Of a DNA stretch of 33,171 nucleotides, positions 5,909 through 12,765 are shown piece after piece; within the stretch, counting starts at the first letter, position 1, and the number at the start of each line of letters is the position of its first letter. The DNA is from a virus. A model generated the notes under the pieces. The model was given only the letters and a program-made list of their open reading frames with translations, ran no database searches and was not told the origin of the DNA. The DNA lies in the IMG/VR virus record IMGVR_UViG_3300042516_002063, positions 1 through 33,171 of that record; one strand, given 5' to 3'. Made by a program: the position numbers and the translations under genes.

Positions 5909-5938
5909 AAGAAAAGGGGAGAGCCGAAGCCCTCCCCT
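5909..5938 (-). terminator. Strong leftward intrinsic terminator with UUCG tetraloop
   Basis: On the minus strand AGGGGAGGGC, the loop TTCG and GCTCTCCCCT form a ten-pair stem (one G-U), followed by TTTTCTTC. It starts 7 bases after the stop of the first leftward gene. A UUCG loop with a GC-rich stem and T-run is a textbook rho-independent terminator. It should cut most transcripts after the first gene. Confidence 0.85.
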
Positions 5939-5945
5939 GTGGGTG

Positions 5946-6449
5946 TTAGGCGGCTTCCTCCGAAGCCACCTCGACACCGCCACCGCGCGTCATCTCACCG
6001 TCGATGCCATACCGCTTGGCAGCATCGAGTGCCGCGCTCTGGAACTTGCGTTCCGCCTGCGGCTTGATGGTCGGAGTGACGAAGCGTTCGTCCGTGTGCT
6101 GTTCGTAGCGATACGTTGCAGCTTCGAGCACCTGTTCCAGGTGGACGATCTGAGTCTCGATCCGCTGAGCCCAATCGATGGCACGAGCCAGCTGAACCTC
6201 GGAAAGCTCATCACCCCGGTGCGACTTGGCAGCCAGGCGAACCTTGGCGACGGCCTCATCGTGGCTGGTCTTGCTGGACTGGAGCGTCATCGCGGCGGCG
6301 TAGCAGATGCCGTTGAGGATGCGCTTCTGTGCATAACCGAGCTTGTTGCGACGGACGATCTGTCCTTCCTTCGTCTGATACTCTTCAATCTCAGTCATGA
6401 ATTCCGCGATGGTCTGGATCGCTTTGGACATAGCAGTAACTGAAGTCAT
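5946..6449 (-). CDS. First leftward gene, helical phage protein of unknown function (167 aa)
   Basis: I chose the ATG at 6449 because of ACACGGAGAACTACC upstream. The protein is mostly helical and charged: SKAIQTIAEFMTEIEEYQTK, IVRRNKLGYAQKRILNGICYAAAMTL, a long amphipathic IDWAQRIETQIVHLEQVLEAA helix, then a Gly/Glu-rich tail. No domain is recognised. It is the first gene of the leftward unit. It is followed at once by a UUCG terminator, so it is expected to make a short, abundant early transcript, as for a host-takeover or DNA-binding protein. That role is inference. Confidence 0.8.
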   Translation of the reverse strand: MTSVTAMSKAIQTIAEFMTEIEEYQTKEGQIVRRNKLGYAQKRILNGICYAAAMTLQSSKTSHDEAVAKVRLAAKSHRGDELSEVQLARAIDWAQRIETQIVHLEQVLEAATYRYEQHTDERFVTPTIKPQAERKFQSAALDAAKRYGIDGEMTRGGGVEVASEEAA

Positions 6450-6469
6450 GGTAGTTCTCCGTGTGACCA

Positions 6470-6486
6470 CCGGGGACCGCCCCCGG
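6470..6486. repeat. GC hairpin in the leader of the first leftward gene
   Basis: CCGGGG (6470-6475) and CCCCGG (6481-6486) form a six-pair stem around ACCGC. On the minus strand it lies about 20 bases upstream of the ATG at 6449, so it would be part of the mRNA leader if transcription starts further right. Confidence 0.5.
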
Positions 6487-6523
6487 CGTAGCAACAACGC
6501 AGCAGGGCGTTCGCGGTTCTGCA

Positions 6524-6589
6524 TCAAGGGTGGAGCGCAGCGACATCCCGGAGGGATGCGAAGCACCCTTGAGGCGGGTTCCGAACCCG
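6524..6589. repeat. Nested and tandem hairpin cluster
   Basis: TCAAGGGTG (6524-6532) pairs with CACCCTTGA (6564-6572). Inside that loop CATCCC and GGGATG (6544-6558) form a second stem around GGA. Immediately after, CGGGTT and AACCCG (6575-6589) form a third stem around CCG. All arms are perfect. This could be a structured RNA leader, a cruciform protein-binding site, or a terminase recognition site. Confidence 0.65.
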
Positions 6590-6735
6590 TGCAAGGAAGG
6601 TGCGGCCGGTGCGGTTCCTGTGGGCACTGGGACTGCCAGATGATGTGGAAGCAGTCCGAAGTGGTCTCGACCAGCCTGTCTGTTCTATATCTGTGTTGAT
6701 TGTCAGTGCGTTAGGATGCCTATCAGTTTCGTGCA

Positions 6736-6766
6736 TTGACAGGTGTTTTGGAAGGGGTCACATAAG
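6736..6766 (+). promoter_or_regulatory. Candidate rightward promoter for the structural unit
   Basis: A perfect TTGACA (6736-6741) is followed by CACATA at 17 bases or CATAAG at 19 bases, both poor -10 boxes. A start near 6772 would give a short leader to the small terminase ATG at 6806. A weak -10 could mean that an activator is needed. Confidence 0.4.
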
Positions 6767-6805
6767 GATCGCGCGCGCAGCAGTAACAACCACAAGAGAA
6801 CTCCC

Positions 6806-7198
6806 ATGGGTAATGTGCCTTACGTTGCTGAAACACCCAACGGTCCGCTGACAGACCTGCAAGACCGGTTTGTAGATGCGTATGTGACCAATGGTGGGCG
6901 CATAGAAGCAGCCGCAATCGAGGCAGGTTACTCGCAGGACTCTGCACGCACCCTGGGCAGTAGATTGCTCAAACAAGACAAGGTGTTGTCTGAGATATAC
7001 AGGCGCACTATGGGTCGTGTAGCAGTGGTCGCTCCAAGAGCACTGGATGTAGTTGAGCGTCTGGCAGAAAGCTCACGCAGTGACAAAGTTCGCCTTGAAG
7101 CGGCTGTAGATTTGCTGAATCGTGCGGGTCTACGGGCTCCTGACCGTGTAGACCATCGTGTATCTGGCGAGATCTCGGTGCAGATTGACCTTAGTTGA
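6806..7198 (+). CDS. terS: Terminase small subunit
   Basis: DNA-recognition subunit of the packaging motor. Residues about 12-65 carry the Terminase_2-type HTH: LTDLQDRFVDAYVTNGG, then AAAIEAGYSQDSARTLGSRLL, then VLSEIYRR. The rest is helical (RLEAAVDLLNRAGLRAPD) and may mediate oligomerisation. The length (130 aa) is normal. I chose the ATG at 6806 (MGNVPYVAE) because it directly precedes the conserved part. AGAGAAC upstream is only a weak ribosome site. Its partner, the large subunit, lies 3.8 kb downstream instead of adjacent. It is the first gene of the rightward unit. Confidence 0.85.
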   Translation: MGNVPYVAETPNGPLTDLQDRFVDAYVTNGGRIEAAAIEAGYSQDSARTLGSRLLKQDKVLSEIYRRTMGRVAVVAPRALDVVERLAESSRSDKVRLEAAVDLLNRAGLRAPDRVDHRVSGEISVQIDLS

Positions 7199-7209
7199 GG
7201 GGGGGGGGG
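7199..7209 (+). repeat. Run of eleven G directly after the terS stop
   Basis: Eleven consecutive G follow the TGA of the small terminase. The 127-bp gap up to 7325 also has a run of six T and several C runs, with a weak CAAGT/ACTTG stem (7235-7252) followed by TATTTTT. A G run this long is prone to replication slippage or assembly error. No gene is disrupted by a length change here. Confidence 0.8.
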
Positions 7210-7325
7210 TCCAAAAACGGGGCTGTGAGTATGGCAAGTGGTCCCCAACTTGTATTTTTCCCCGAAAACCCTCGAGCCCCCACTCTGAAATTTTTTCCCC
7301 CTCTGAATCTTTTGAGGACTGAGCG

Positions 7326-7511
7326 ATGAAGGACAAGAACTGGATCAAGGATGCCATCAAGAAGCCGGGTGCTTTGAGGAAGGCATTGGGCGCTAAGGCT
7401 GGCGAGAAGATTCCAGTTAAGAAGCTTGCCGCTGCCGCGAAGGCTCCTGGTAAGATGGGCCAACGGGCTCGGCTGGCTCAGACACTGAGCAAGATGAAGA
7501 AGGGAAAGTAA
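7326..7511 (+). CDS. Lysine-rich small phage protein (61 aa)
   Basis: A strongly basic protein (KDKNWIKDAIKKPGALRKALGAKAGEKIP, then VKKLAAAAKAPGKMGQRARLAQTL). The ALxxALGxxxGxKIPxxKLxxAA pattern is conserved in many phages, with no proven function. It starts with an ATG after TTTTGAGGACTGAGCG. It is the first of five consecutive lysine-rich genes that sit between the terminase small subunit and the receptor-binding protein. DNA binding or a packaged virion role is plausible from charge alone. Confidence 0.75.
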   Translation: MKDKNWIKDAIKKPGALRKALGAKAGEKIPVKKLAAAAKAPGKMGQRARLAQTLSKMKKGK

Positions 7512-7512
7512 G

Positions 7513-7650
7513 ATGCCTAAGGTTGGTGGTAAGATGTTTGGTTATGGTGCTGCTGGCATGGCCGCTGCTAAGAAGGCTGCTGTTAAGACTGGCAAGCCGA
7601 TGAAGATGACGAAGGCTGCTGGCAAGCCGATGGCTAAGGGCAAGAAGTAA
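7513..7650 (+). CDS. 45-aa lysine/glycine-rich protein
   Basis: An ATG two bases after the preceding stop opens a 45-residue frame beginning MPKVGGKMFGYG. It consists of Ala/Lys stretches and two GKPM repeats (TGKPMKMTKAAGKPMAKGKK). It resembles histone-tail-like low-complexity peptides seen in phages next to packaging genes. Codon use matches its neighbours (AAG, GCT, GGC). The ribosome site is the GGGAAAGTAAG at the end of the upstream gene. Confidence 0.65.
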   Translation: MPKVGGKMFGYGAAGMAAAKKAAVKTGKPMKMTKAAGKPMAKGKK

Positions 7651-7651
7651 G

Positions 7652-7834
7652 GTGGCCAAGGCTCCCTCTCGTGTGAACGAGGCTGGTAACTACACCAAGC
7701 CTGGTATGCGAAAGTCTTTGTTCGAAGCAATCAAGGCTGGAGGCAAGGGAGGGAAGCCGGGTCAGTGGAGTGCCCGTAAGGCACAGATGCTGGCCAAGGA
7801 CTACAAGGCCAAGGGCGGAGGCTATCGAAACTGA
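7652..7834 (+). CDS. GNYTKP/QWSARKAQ small basic phage protein (60 aa)
   Basis: GTG start at 7652, directly after the preceding stop. The sequence has VNEAGNYTKPGMRKSLFE and GKPGQWSARKAQMLAKDYKAKGGGY, a pattern highly conserved among phages and some large DNA viruses, of unknown function. It overlaps the next gene by one base (TGATG), so it is probably translated as part of a coupled string of basic proteins. Confidence 0.8.
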   Translation: MAKAPSRVNEAGNYTKPGMRKSLFEAIKAGGKGGKPGQWSARKAQMLAKDYKAKGGGYRN

Positions 7835-8079
7835 TGAAGAAGCCGCAGAAGTCACTGGCCAAGTGGACCAAGGAAGATTGGCGCACCAAGTCTGGCAAGC
7901 CTTCGACGCAAGGTAAGGACGCTACTGGCGAGCGTTACCTTCCTGCCAAGGCGATCAAGGCATTGTCTGCTAGTGAGTATGCGGCGACCACGAAGGCCAA
8001 GCGCGAGGGATCGAAGGCCGGCAAGCAGTTTGTGAAGCAGCCTGCTTCGGTAGCCAAGAAGGTAAGGAAGTTCCGGTGA
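7834..8079 (+). CDS. DUF5872-like basic protein (81 aa)
   Basis: Contains SLAKWTKEDWRTKSGKPS, TGERYLPAKAIKAL, SEYAATTKAKREG and KQFVKQPASVAKK. I associate this series with DUF5872, found in phages and in large eukaryotic viruses. It is strongly basic. It overlaps both neighbours (TGATG upstream, GTGA downstream). The function is unknown. Its tight linkage with the next gene is seen in other viruses carrying this pair. Confidence 0.8.
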   Translation: MKKPQKSLAKWTKEDWRTKSGKPSTQGKDATGERYLPAKAIKALSASEYAATTKAKREGSKAGKQFVKQPASVAKKVRKFR

Positions 8080-8393
8080 AGAAGGAGTATAAGAACCCTG
8101 CCGGTGGCTTGACGGCTGCCGGTCGTGCTTTCTTCAAGCGAACGACGGGCGCAAACCTGAAGGCTCCGGTTAAGGGTGCTGCCGATACGCCTGAGAAGAT
8201 GCGGCGCAAGGGAAGTTTCCTTGTGCGTATGGGTTCTGCTGCCGGTCCTCTCAAGGACGATAAGGGTAGGCCAACTCGATTGAAGCTATCGCTGGTAGCC
8301 TGGGGACATGGCGGCGATAAGGCAAGTGCAGTGGCTAAGGGCAGATCGCTGCTAGCCCGATACAAGGCGGCCAAGGAACGCAAGAAGGACTAG
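8076..8393 (+). CDS. DUF6321-like basic protein (105 aa)
   Basis: GTG start overlapping the upstream stop (GTGA). The sequence shows NPAGGLTAAGRAFFKRTTGANLKAPV, RRKGSFLVRMG, and RPTRLKLSLVAWGHGG, a pattern conserved in phages and giant viruses (DUF6321, as I recall). The protein is rich in Lys/Arg. It ends in TAG, which is the first three bases of the recurrent 10-mer TAGTCCATTG. The function is unknown. Confidence 0.8.
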   Translation: MKKEYKNPAGGLTAAGRAFFKRTTGANLKAPVKGAADTPEKMRRKGSFLVRMGSAAGPLKDDKGRPTRLKLSLVAWGHGGDKASAVAKGRSLLARYKAAKERKKD

Positions 8394-8400
8394 TCCATTG
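8391..8400 (+). repeat. Recurrent 10-mer TAGTCCATTG, copy 1
   Basis: The exact 10-mer starts at the TAG stop of the upstream gene and lies 45 bases before the ATG at 8446. Three other exact copies exist, all at late-gene boundaries. Confidence 0.85.
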
Positions 8401-8445
8401 AGGCTGGCTTTGTGCGAGGTGTAGCGGTGCGACAAGGAGATTATT

Positions 8446-8685
8446 ATGTCGATTAGCTATAACGAAGCTTGGGTGCCGCAGGGCGCGGTTGCAGTCACGC
8501 CGTCAGACTCGACGCTGATAAACTGCGTTGCTCTTTATGTGGGCACTACTGGCAGCGTGGTAATTGACACGATTGCCAATACCAACGTCACGTTTGCTAA
8601 CGTGCCGAGTGGCACTACCCTTTGGATCAAAGCTATCCGTGTGAAGGCTGCGACGACCGCGCTTAACATTGTGGCGCTGTTCTAA
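8446..8685 (+). CDS. Small beta-rich phage structural-like protein (79 aa)
   Basis: Good ribosome site (ACAAGGAGATTATT). The protein has VAVTPSDSTLINCVALYVGTTG, VTFANVPSGTTLWIKAIRVKA and a hydrophobic end, TTALNIVALF. The pattern psDst...a-LYVGttG...vtf-nVPaGt...rV-at-Tta-iVAl is common in phages, next to head or tail genes. It looks like a small beta-sandwich that may decorate the virion. It overlaps the receptor-binding gene by one base (TAATG). Confidence 0.75.
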   Translation: MSISYNEAWVPQGAVAVTPSDSTLINCVALYVGTTGSVVIDTIANTNVTFANVPSGTTLWIKAIRVKAATTALNIVALF

Positions 8686-10496
8686 TGAGTTTTGGAGCCG
8701 GCGTTTTTCTGCCGCAGAGGTATACTAACAATACCACTGGGCCCGGATCGCTCCATCTGGATTTTATGACCGGCGCACCGCTGGACAGCCGCATCACGTT
8801 CAGCCGCACGACGAACGCTACGCTAGTCGATAGCACCGGGCTGGTGACCTACGCGCCGAACAATCTGGTGCTGCGGTCTGAGGAGTTTGATAACGCGGCT
8901 TGGACGAAAACGCGCTCCAGCATCACGGCTAACGCTACAACCTCGCCCGATGGTACAGCGAACGCGGATAGATTTGTCATAGACACTACGGCGGCAACCA
9001 ACCATGCAGTTGGTCAGTCTGCTTCAGTAACCAGCGGGACAACTTACGCGCTCACCGTGTTTGCTAAAGCCGATCAGTTTAGCCAAATCAATTTGCGATT
9101 TTCGGCTCAATTTCCAGCCGGAAACGTTTATTACGACCTAAATAACGGAACTATTTCTTCCGCAGGGTCTGTTGTTTCGGCTTCTATGACCTCGTTTGGC
9201 AACGGCTGGTGGCGCTGCGTCCTTGTGATGACTGCCAACGCAACCGGCGCGGCGGCAGGCCAAATCTTTCTTGCTCAAAGCAATTCGATCACCATAGCGA
9301 CGGCTGACGGCACCTCTGGCCTGTTCATCTGGGGCGCGCAGCTTGAGCAAGTCACCTATCAGACGCTGCCCTCGACGTATGTGCAGACGGTCGCCTCGGC
9401 CTACTACGGCCCGCGCTTCGACTACGATCCCGTCACGCTGGCACCGCGCGGCCTGCTGATCGAGGAGCAGCGGGTCAACTTGCTGTTGTATTCGGAGCAG
9501 TTTGATAACGTATTGTGGATTAAAGGCAACACCACTGTAACCGCCAATGCCACAACCTCGCCTGACGGAACGGTAGACGCGGATAAGCTGACTGAAAACA
9601 CAGCCAATGCGGTACACGACGTTTCGCAGGTTGCCGTGGTTTTGGCTGCGTCTGGGGCGACTTATAGTCTATCTGTTTTCCTTAAAGCCGCAGAGCGTAG
9701 TTTTGCTTTTGTAGGCTTTACCGGTGCCGCGATGAACGCGCCTTTTGTTTCTGTAGACCTGACAACTGGCGTTGTGACTGCGGTAAACGGCACTGTCGCA
9801 AGTTCTTCCTCAACGGCGTTTGGCAACGGCTGGTGGCGGGTCACAATTACAGCAACCACGATCACCACAGGTAACGTCACTCCCGGTGTCCGCGTCAGCG
9901 CCGATGGCCTGTGGGCCAACCGCATCTACACGGGTGATGGCACCTCTGGCCTGTTTCTCTATGGCGCGCAGACCGAACTTGGCGCATTTGCCACCAGCTA
10001 CATCCCCACCGTAGCATCCACGGTCACACGCGCGGCTGACGTGGCGGTGATGACGGGGACGAACTTCTCAAGCTGGTACAACGCCAGCGAGGGGACGATG
10101 GTTGCGTTTTATAACACAACTACCGCTGCGGTTTCTTCAGCCTTGGGAGCTTTTGGGGTGTCAGACACAACGTCAAACGAACGGATGCAAATTAGGCGTA
10201 ACAATGTGAATACCAACGCAGGGTTTTTGGTGGTTGACGGTGGAGTTACGCAATACAGTCAAACAGTTGTTGCTGCGTCTGGGCCGTATCGTAGTGCATT
10301 GGCCTACGCAAACGGCGATATTAGGGGGGTAAACAACGGCACTCTTGCCACTGCTGGTAGCGGAACAATTCCCACCGTAACACAAGCAGAAATAGGGTTT
10401 GGTCAAGGCATTGGTTATCTTAACGGCCACCTTAGCTCCGTCACTTACTACGCCACCCGCCTTACCAACGCACAGCTACAGGCGCTCTCGGCATGA
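8685..10496 (+). CDS. Receptor-binding / tail spike-like protein with tandem carbohydrate-binding-like modules (603 aa)
   Basis: After a 50-residue N-terminal part (PGSLHLDFMTGAPLDSRITFSR), two similar modules follow at about 60-235 and 262-440. Each starts NL(V/L)L(R/Y)SE(E/Q)FDN, has TANATTSPDGT, then FGNGWWR (171-177 and 379-385) and GTSGLF(I/L)(W/Y)GAQ. These resemble beta-sandwich carbohydrate-binding modules. A C-terminal domain (about 450-603) ends TYYATRLTNAQLQALSA, as in lectin-like LamG domains of phage tail proteins. It probably binds host surface glycans. Its position between the terminase genes is unusual. It is coupled to both neighbours by 1- and 4-base overlaps. Confidence 0.8.
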   Translation: MSFGAGVFLPQRYTNNTTGPGSLHLDFMTGAPLDSRITFSRTTNATLVDSTGLVTYAPNNLVLRSEEFDNAAWTKTRSSITANATTSPDGTANADRFVIDTTAATNHAVGQSASVTSGTTYALTVFAKADQFSQINLRFSAQFPAGNVYYDLNNGTISSAGSVVSASMTSFGNGWWRCVLVMTANATGAAAGQIFLAQSNSITIATADGTSGLFIWGAQLEQVTYQTLPSTYVQTVASAYYGPRFDYDPVTLAPRGLLIEEQRVNLLLYSEQFDNVLWIKGNTTVTANATTSPDGTVDADKLTENTANAVHDVSQVAVVLAASGATYSLSVFLKAAERSFAFVGFTGAAMNAPFVSVDLTTGVVTAVNGTVASSSSTAFGNGWWRVTITATTITTGNVTPGVRVSADGLWANRIYTGDGTSGLFLYGAQTELGAFATSYIPTVASTVTRAADVAVMTGTNFSSWYNASEGTMVAFYNTTTAAVSSALGAFGVSDTTSNERMQIRRNNVNTNAGFLVVDGGVTQYSQTVVAASGPYRSALAYANGDIRGVNNGTLATAGSGTIPTVTQAEIGFGQGIGYLNGHLSSVTYYATRLTNAQLQALSA

Positions 10497-10774
10497 TCGA
10501 CCTCTACCTTTGCGCGCCCACCGAAGCAGACATGACCGCCGCGCTGACCGCTGCGGGCGTCATCAACGACGAGGGCCTTCCGGTGGCCGGCGTTTCGCTG
10601 GATCACATCGGGCCATTTAGCCGCGTGACGGGCTACGACAAGGCCGGTGAGCCTATCGTGGTGGATTACCCAAGCTGGCACACCAATCTGCGCGGCGACT
10701 TCACCGACGAGCAGCTTGCTGCATTAGAGCCGTTGAGCGTTCAGTCAGCAGTCCCGCACCGCGTGTGGGCATAA
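10493..10774 (+). CDS. Small phage protein following receptor-binding gene (93 aa)
   Basis: Overlaps the upstream stop as ATGA. The sequence begins MIDLYLCAPTEADM and contains VSLDHIGPFSRVTGYD, HTNLRGDFTDEQLAAL and a terminal PHRVWA. Proteins of this pattern often follow phage tail fibre or spike genes, perhaps as a small accessory or assembly protein. No catalytic motif is present. The function is unknown. Confidence 0.75.
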   Translation: MIDLYLCAPTEADMTAALTAAGVINDEGLPVAGVSLDHIGPFSRVTGYDKAGEPIVVDYPSWHTNLRGDFTDEQLAALEPLSVQSAVPHRVWA

Positions 10775-10777
10775 GTT

Positions 10778-10969
10778 ATGGCATTCACGGGGGAACTTAC
10801 TATTGCGGATCGCATTCGCCTTCGAGCGATTGTCCGTAAGGTGCATCTCTCGCACTATCCGCAACACATGCTGGATAACTACGAGTGCGATAAGTTGATC
10901 GACGCCTGGGGGCCCGAGGTTGCTGGCAACATTGTCAAGGCAGCCTTGGACAAAGGGCTTGTTGCGTGA
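10778..10969 (+). CDS. Small protein directly upstream of large terminase (63 aa)
   Basis: The ATG at 10778 lies three bases after the preceding stop. The protein is helical (IADRIRLRAIVRKVHLSHYPQHM, then CDKLIDAWGPEVAGNIVKAAL) and its end overlaps the terL start as GTGA. I recognise no named domain, but similar short proteins precede terL in related podoviruses. Its coupling suggests a packaging-related or co-expressed role. Confidence 0.7.
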   Translation: MAFTGELTIADRIRLRAIVRKVHLSHYPQHMLDNYECDKLIDAWGPEVAGNIVKAALDKGLVA

Positions 10970-12474
10970 GTCTCAAATACAAGCCGGGTGGTGATACACT
11001 CAAGGCTTTTATGAAAGACGATCACTTCTTCCGTGGTTTGCGCGGCCCGGTAGGAAGTGGCAAATCTGCCTGCTGTGCCATTGAAATGTTCCGCCGCGCT
11101 CTTGCTCAAGAACCTAACGAGCAGGGTATCCGCCGCACAAGATGGGCCGTGGTGCGTAACACCAACCCACAACTGCGGACCACAACAATCAAGACCTGGC
11201 TAGACTGGTTCCCAGAGAACATCTGGGGCAAGATGCTTTGGCATCCGCCGCCTTATACCCACCACATCAAGAAGGGCGATCTTGATATGGAGGTTATCTT
11301 CTTGGCCCTCGATAGGCCGGAAGATGTGAAGAAGTTGCTTTCGCTCGAGCTTACCGGCGTCTGGATCAATGAGGCGCGTGAGGTTCCCAAGCAGATTGTT
11401 GACGCCTGCACCATGCGCGTTGGCCGCTTCCCCTCGATGAAGGACGGCGGGCCAACATGGTATGGCGTGATTGCCGATACGAACGCGCCCGATGAAGATC
11501 ACTGGTGGCCAATTATGGCGGGCGAGGCTCCCATTCCTGACCATATTGGTAGGGAGGAATCCCTCATGCTTATCAAGCCGGATACCTGGGCCTTCTTCAC
11601 TCAGCCTGGCGGCATGGTTGCCAATGTGGATCAGGAAGGCGTAGTCACTGACTACAAACTGAATCCGAAGGCAGAGAACCTCAAGAACCTTACGCCCAAC
11701 TATTACCCTTCAATCATCACCGGCAAAACCAAAAGCTGGATCGATGTCTATGTTTTGAATAAGCTGGGAAGCTTAACTGATGGCAAAGCGATCTATCAGA
11801 TGTTTGATGAAGCCGCGCACATATCCAAAGAACCAATCCTGCCTACACCGGGAGTTCCAATTATTGTCGGCCTCGACTTTGGTCTTACGCCTGCTGCCGC
11901 GTTTTGTCAGAACGTCCGTGGCAGATGGTATGTGCTACATGAGTTGGTTGCTCAAGACATGGGCATTGTCCGCTTTGCTGAGATACTTCGCATGGAGATG
12001 GCGCAGCGATTCCCCGGCTCACAGTTTGTAATCTACGGAGACCCTGCCGGTGATTACCGAGCGCAGACTGATGAGCGCACACCTTTCCAGATTCTAAGGC
12101 AGGCCGGACTCAAGGCTTACATCGCTCCAACGAATGATCCATCATTGCGAATTGAAGCGGTAAGCAATCCACTGAATCGCATGGTCGATGGCCAGCCTGG
12201 ATTTATGATCGACCAAAGATGCGTTAATCTTATCAAGGGCTTCCGTGGTGGCTACCAGTATCGACGCCTGCAAGTTTCTGGCGGTGGTCGTTACGAGGAC
12301 AAGCCCGACAAAAACAAATACAGTCACGTCCATGATGCGCTACAATATGCCCTATGTGGCGGTGGCGAATCTCGGACACTGACTGTCGGCAGAGGGGATA
12401 CCAGGCCTGTGGTGGCTCGAGCAATGTTCGATGTGTTCCGTAGGCAACCTTCAGTGCGCCGATCTGTTTTTTAG
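10966..12474 (+). CDS. terL: Terminase large subunit
   Basis: ATP-driven DNA packaging motor with nuclease, acting at the portal. The Walker A motif GPVGSGKS is at residues 27-34. The Walker B-like GVWINEARE is at 131-139. The C-terminal RNase H-like nuclease shows GLDFGLTPAA with Asp304, GDP at 358-360, and HVHDALQYAL with Asp457. Its 502-aa length is typical for podoviruses. The start codon is GTG at 10966, overlapping the previous stop. It ends with TAG, which begins the 10-mer TAGTCCATTG. It pairs with the small subunit far upstream. Confidence 0.95.
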   Translation: MSLKYKPGGDTLKAFMKDDHFFRGLRGPVGSGKSACCAIEMFRRALAQEPNEQGIRRTRWAVVRNTNPQLRTTTIKTWLDWFPENIWGKMLWHPPPYTHHIKKGDLDMEVIFLALDRPEDVKKLLSLELTGVWINEAREVPKQIVDACTMRVGRFPSMKDGGPTWYGVIADTNAPDEDHWWPIMAGEAPIPDHIGREESLMLIKPDTWAFFTQPGGMVANVDQEGVVTDYKLNPKAENLKNLTPNYYPSIITGKTKSWIDVYVLNKLGSLTDGKAIYQMFDEAAHISKEPILPTPGVPIIVGLDFGLTPAAAFCQNVRGRWYVLHELVAQDMGIVRFAEILRMEMAQRFPGSQFVIYGDPAGDYRAQTDERTPFQILRQAGLKAYIAPTNDPSLRIEAVSNPLNRMVDGQPGFMIDQRCVNLIKGFRGGYQYRRLQVSGGGRYEDKPDKNKYSHVHDALQYALCGGGESRTLTVGRGDTRPVVARAMFDVFRRQPSVRRSVF

Positions 12475-12481
12475 TCCATTG
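12472..12481 (+). repeat. Recurrent 10-mer TAGTCCATTG, copy 2
   Basis: An exact copy that starts with the TAG stop of terL and lies 47 bases before the ATG at 12529. Confidence 0.85.
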
Positions 12482-12528
12482 CTATAGCGCGACCAGTTTA
12501 CCCAATAGGCTGGCAAGGAGCTTCTGGT

Positions 12529-12762
12529 ATGTGCATGAAAACCCCCAAGCCTCCAGTTCCGACTGCCGAGGAAAGGGCAATGGAAGAGGACGCCAAGATT
12601 CAGCGTGAATCTATGGCTAATGAACGCCGTCGTGCCCTTGCTGAGGCTAAGGAAGGCCGACTCGAATCTGAGCTTTCTCGCATTCGCGGTTCTGGTATGC
12701 GCTCACTTATTTCTGGTCGCCGTGGTGGTCAGGGCTTCCTTCGCTCTATGCTAGGCTCTTAA
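12529..12762 (+). CDS. Small protein preceding portal (77 aa)
   Basis: A weakly spaced GGCAAGGAGCTTCTGGT precedes the ATG. The sequence starts MCMKTPKPPVPTAEERAMEEDAK, is highly charged and helical, and ends GSGMRSLISGRRGGQGFLRSML. The MC-x-K-P-x-x-P start and GSGxRSL...GGxGF end recur in small proteins encoded just upstream of podoviral portals. It may be a head-assembly or internal component. The function is unproven. Confidence 0.75.
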   Translation: MCMKTPKPPVPTAEERAMEEDAKIQRESMANERRRALAEAKEGRLESELSRIRGSGMRSLISGRRGGQGFLRSMLGS

Positions 12763-12765
12763 ACT

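Larger units (their letters stand above)
6450..6805. promoter_or_regulatory. Divergent intergenic control region
   Basis: These 356 bases separate the two transcription units and hold no convincing gene. The left part (6470-6600) is GC-rich and packed with inverted repeats. The right part (6660-6770) is AT-richer, with TGTCAG at 6701 and a TTGACA at 6736. It must contain promoters in both directions and could also hold the packaging recognition site, since it abuts the small terminase gene. I could not find a convincing leftward promoter by eye. Confidence 0.7.

Noticed and set aside
6575-6590. tRNA T-arm-like stem (CGGGTT-CCG-AACCCG)
   Set aside because: The loop is only three bases and no acceptor, D-arm or anticodon arm can be paired around it.
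6684-6706. Possible leftward promoter (CTGACA and TATAGA on the minus strand)
   Set aside because: The two boxes are only about 11 bases apart, too close for sigma70.
7235-7258. Possible terminator after terS (CAAGT/ACTTG followed by TATTTTT)
   Set aside because: The stem is only five pairs with an eight-base loop, too weak to call.
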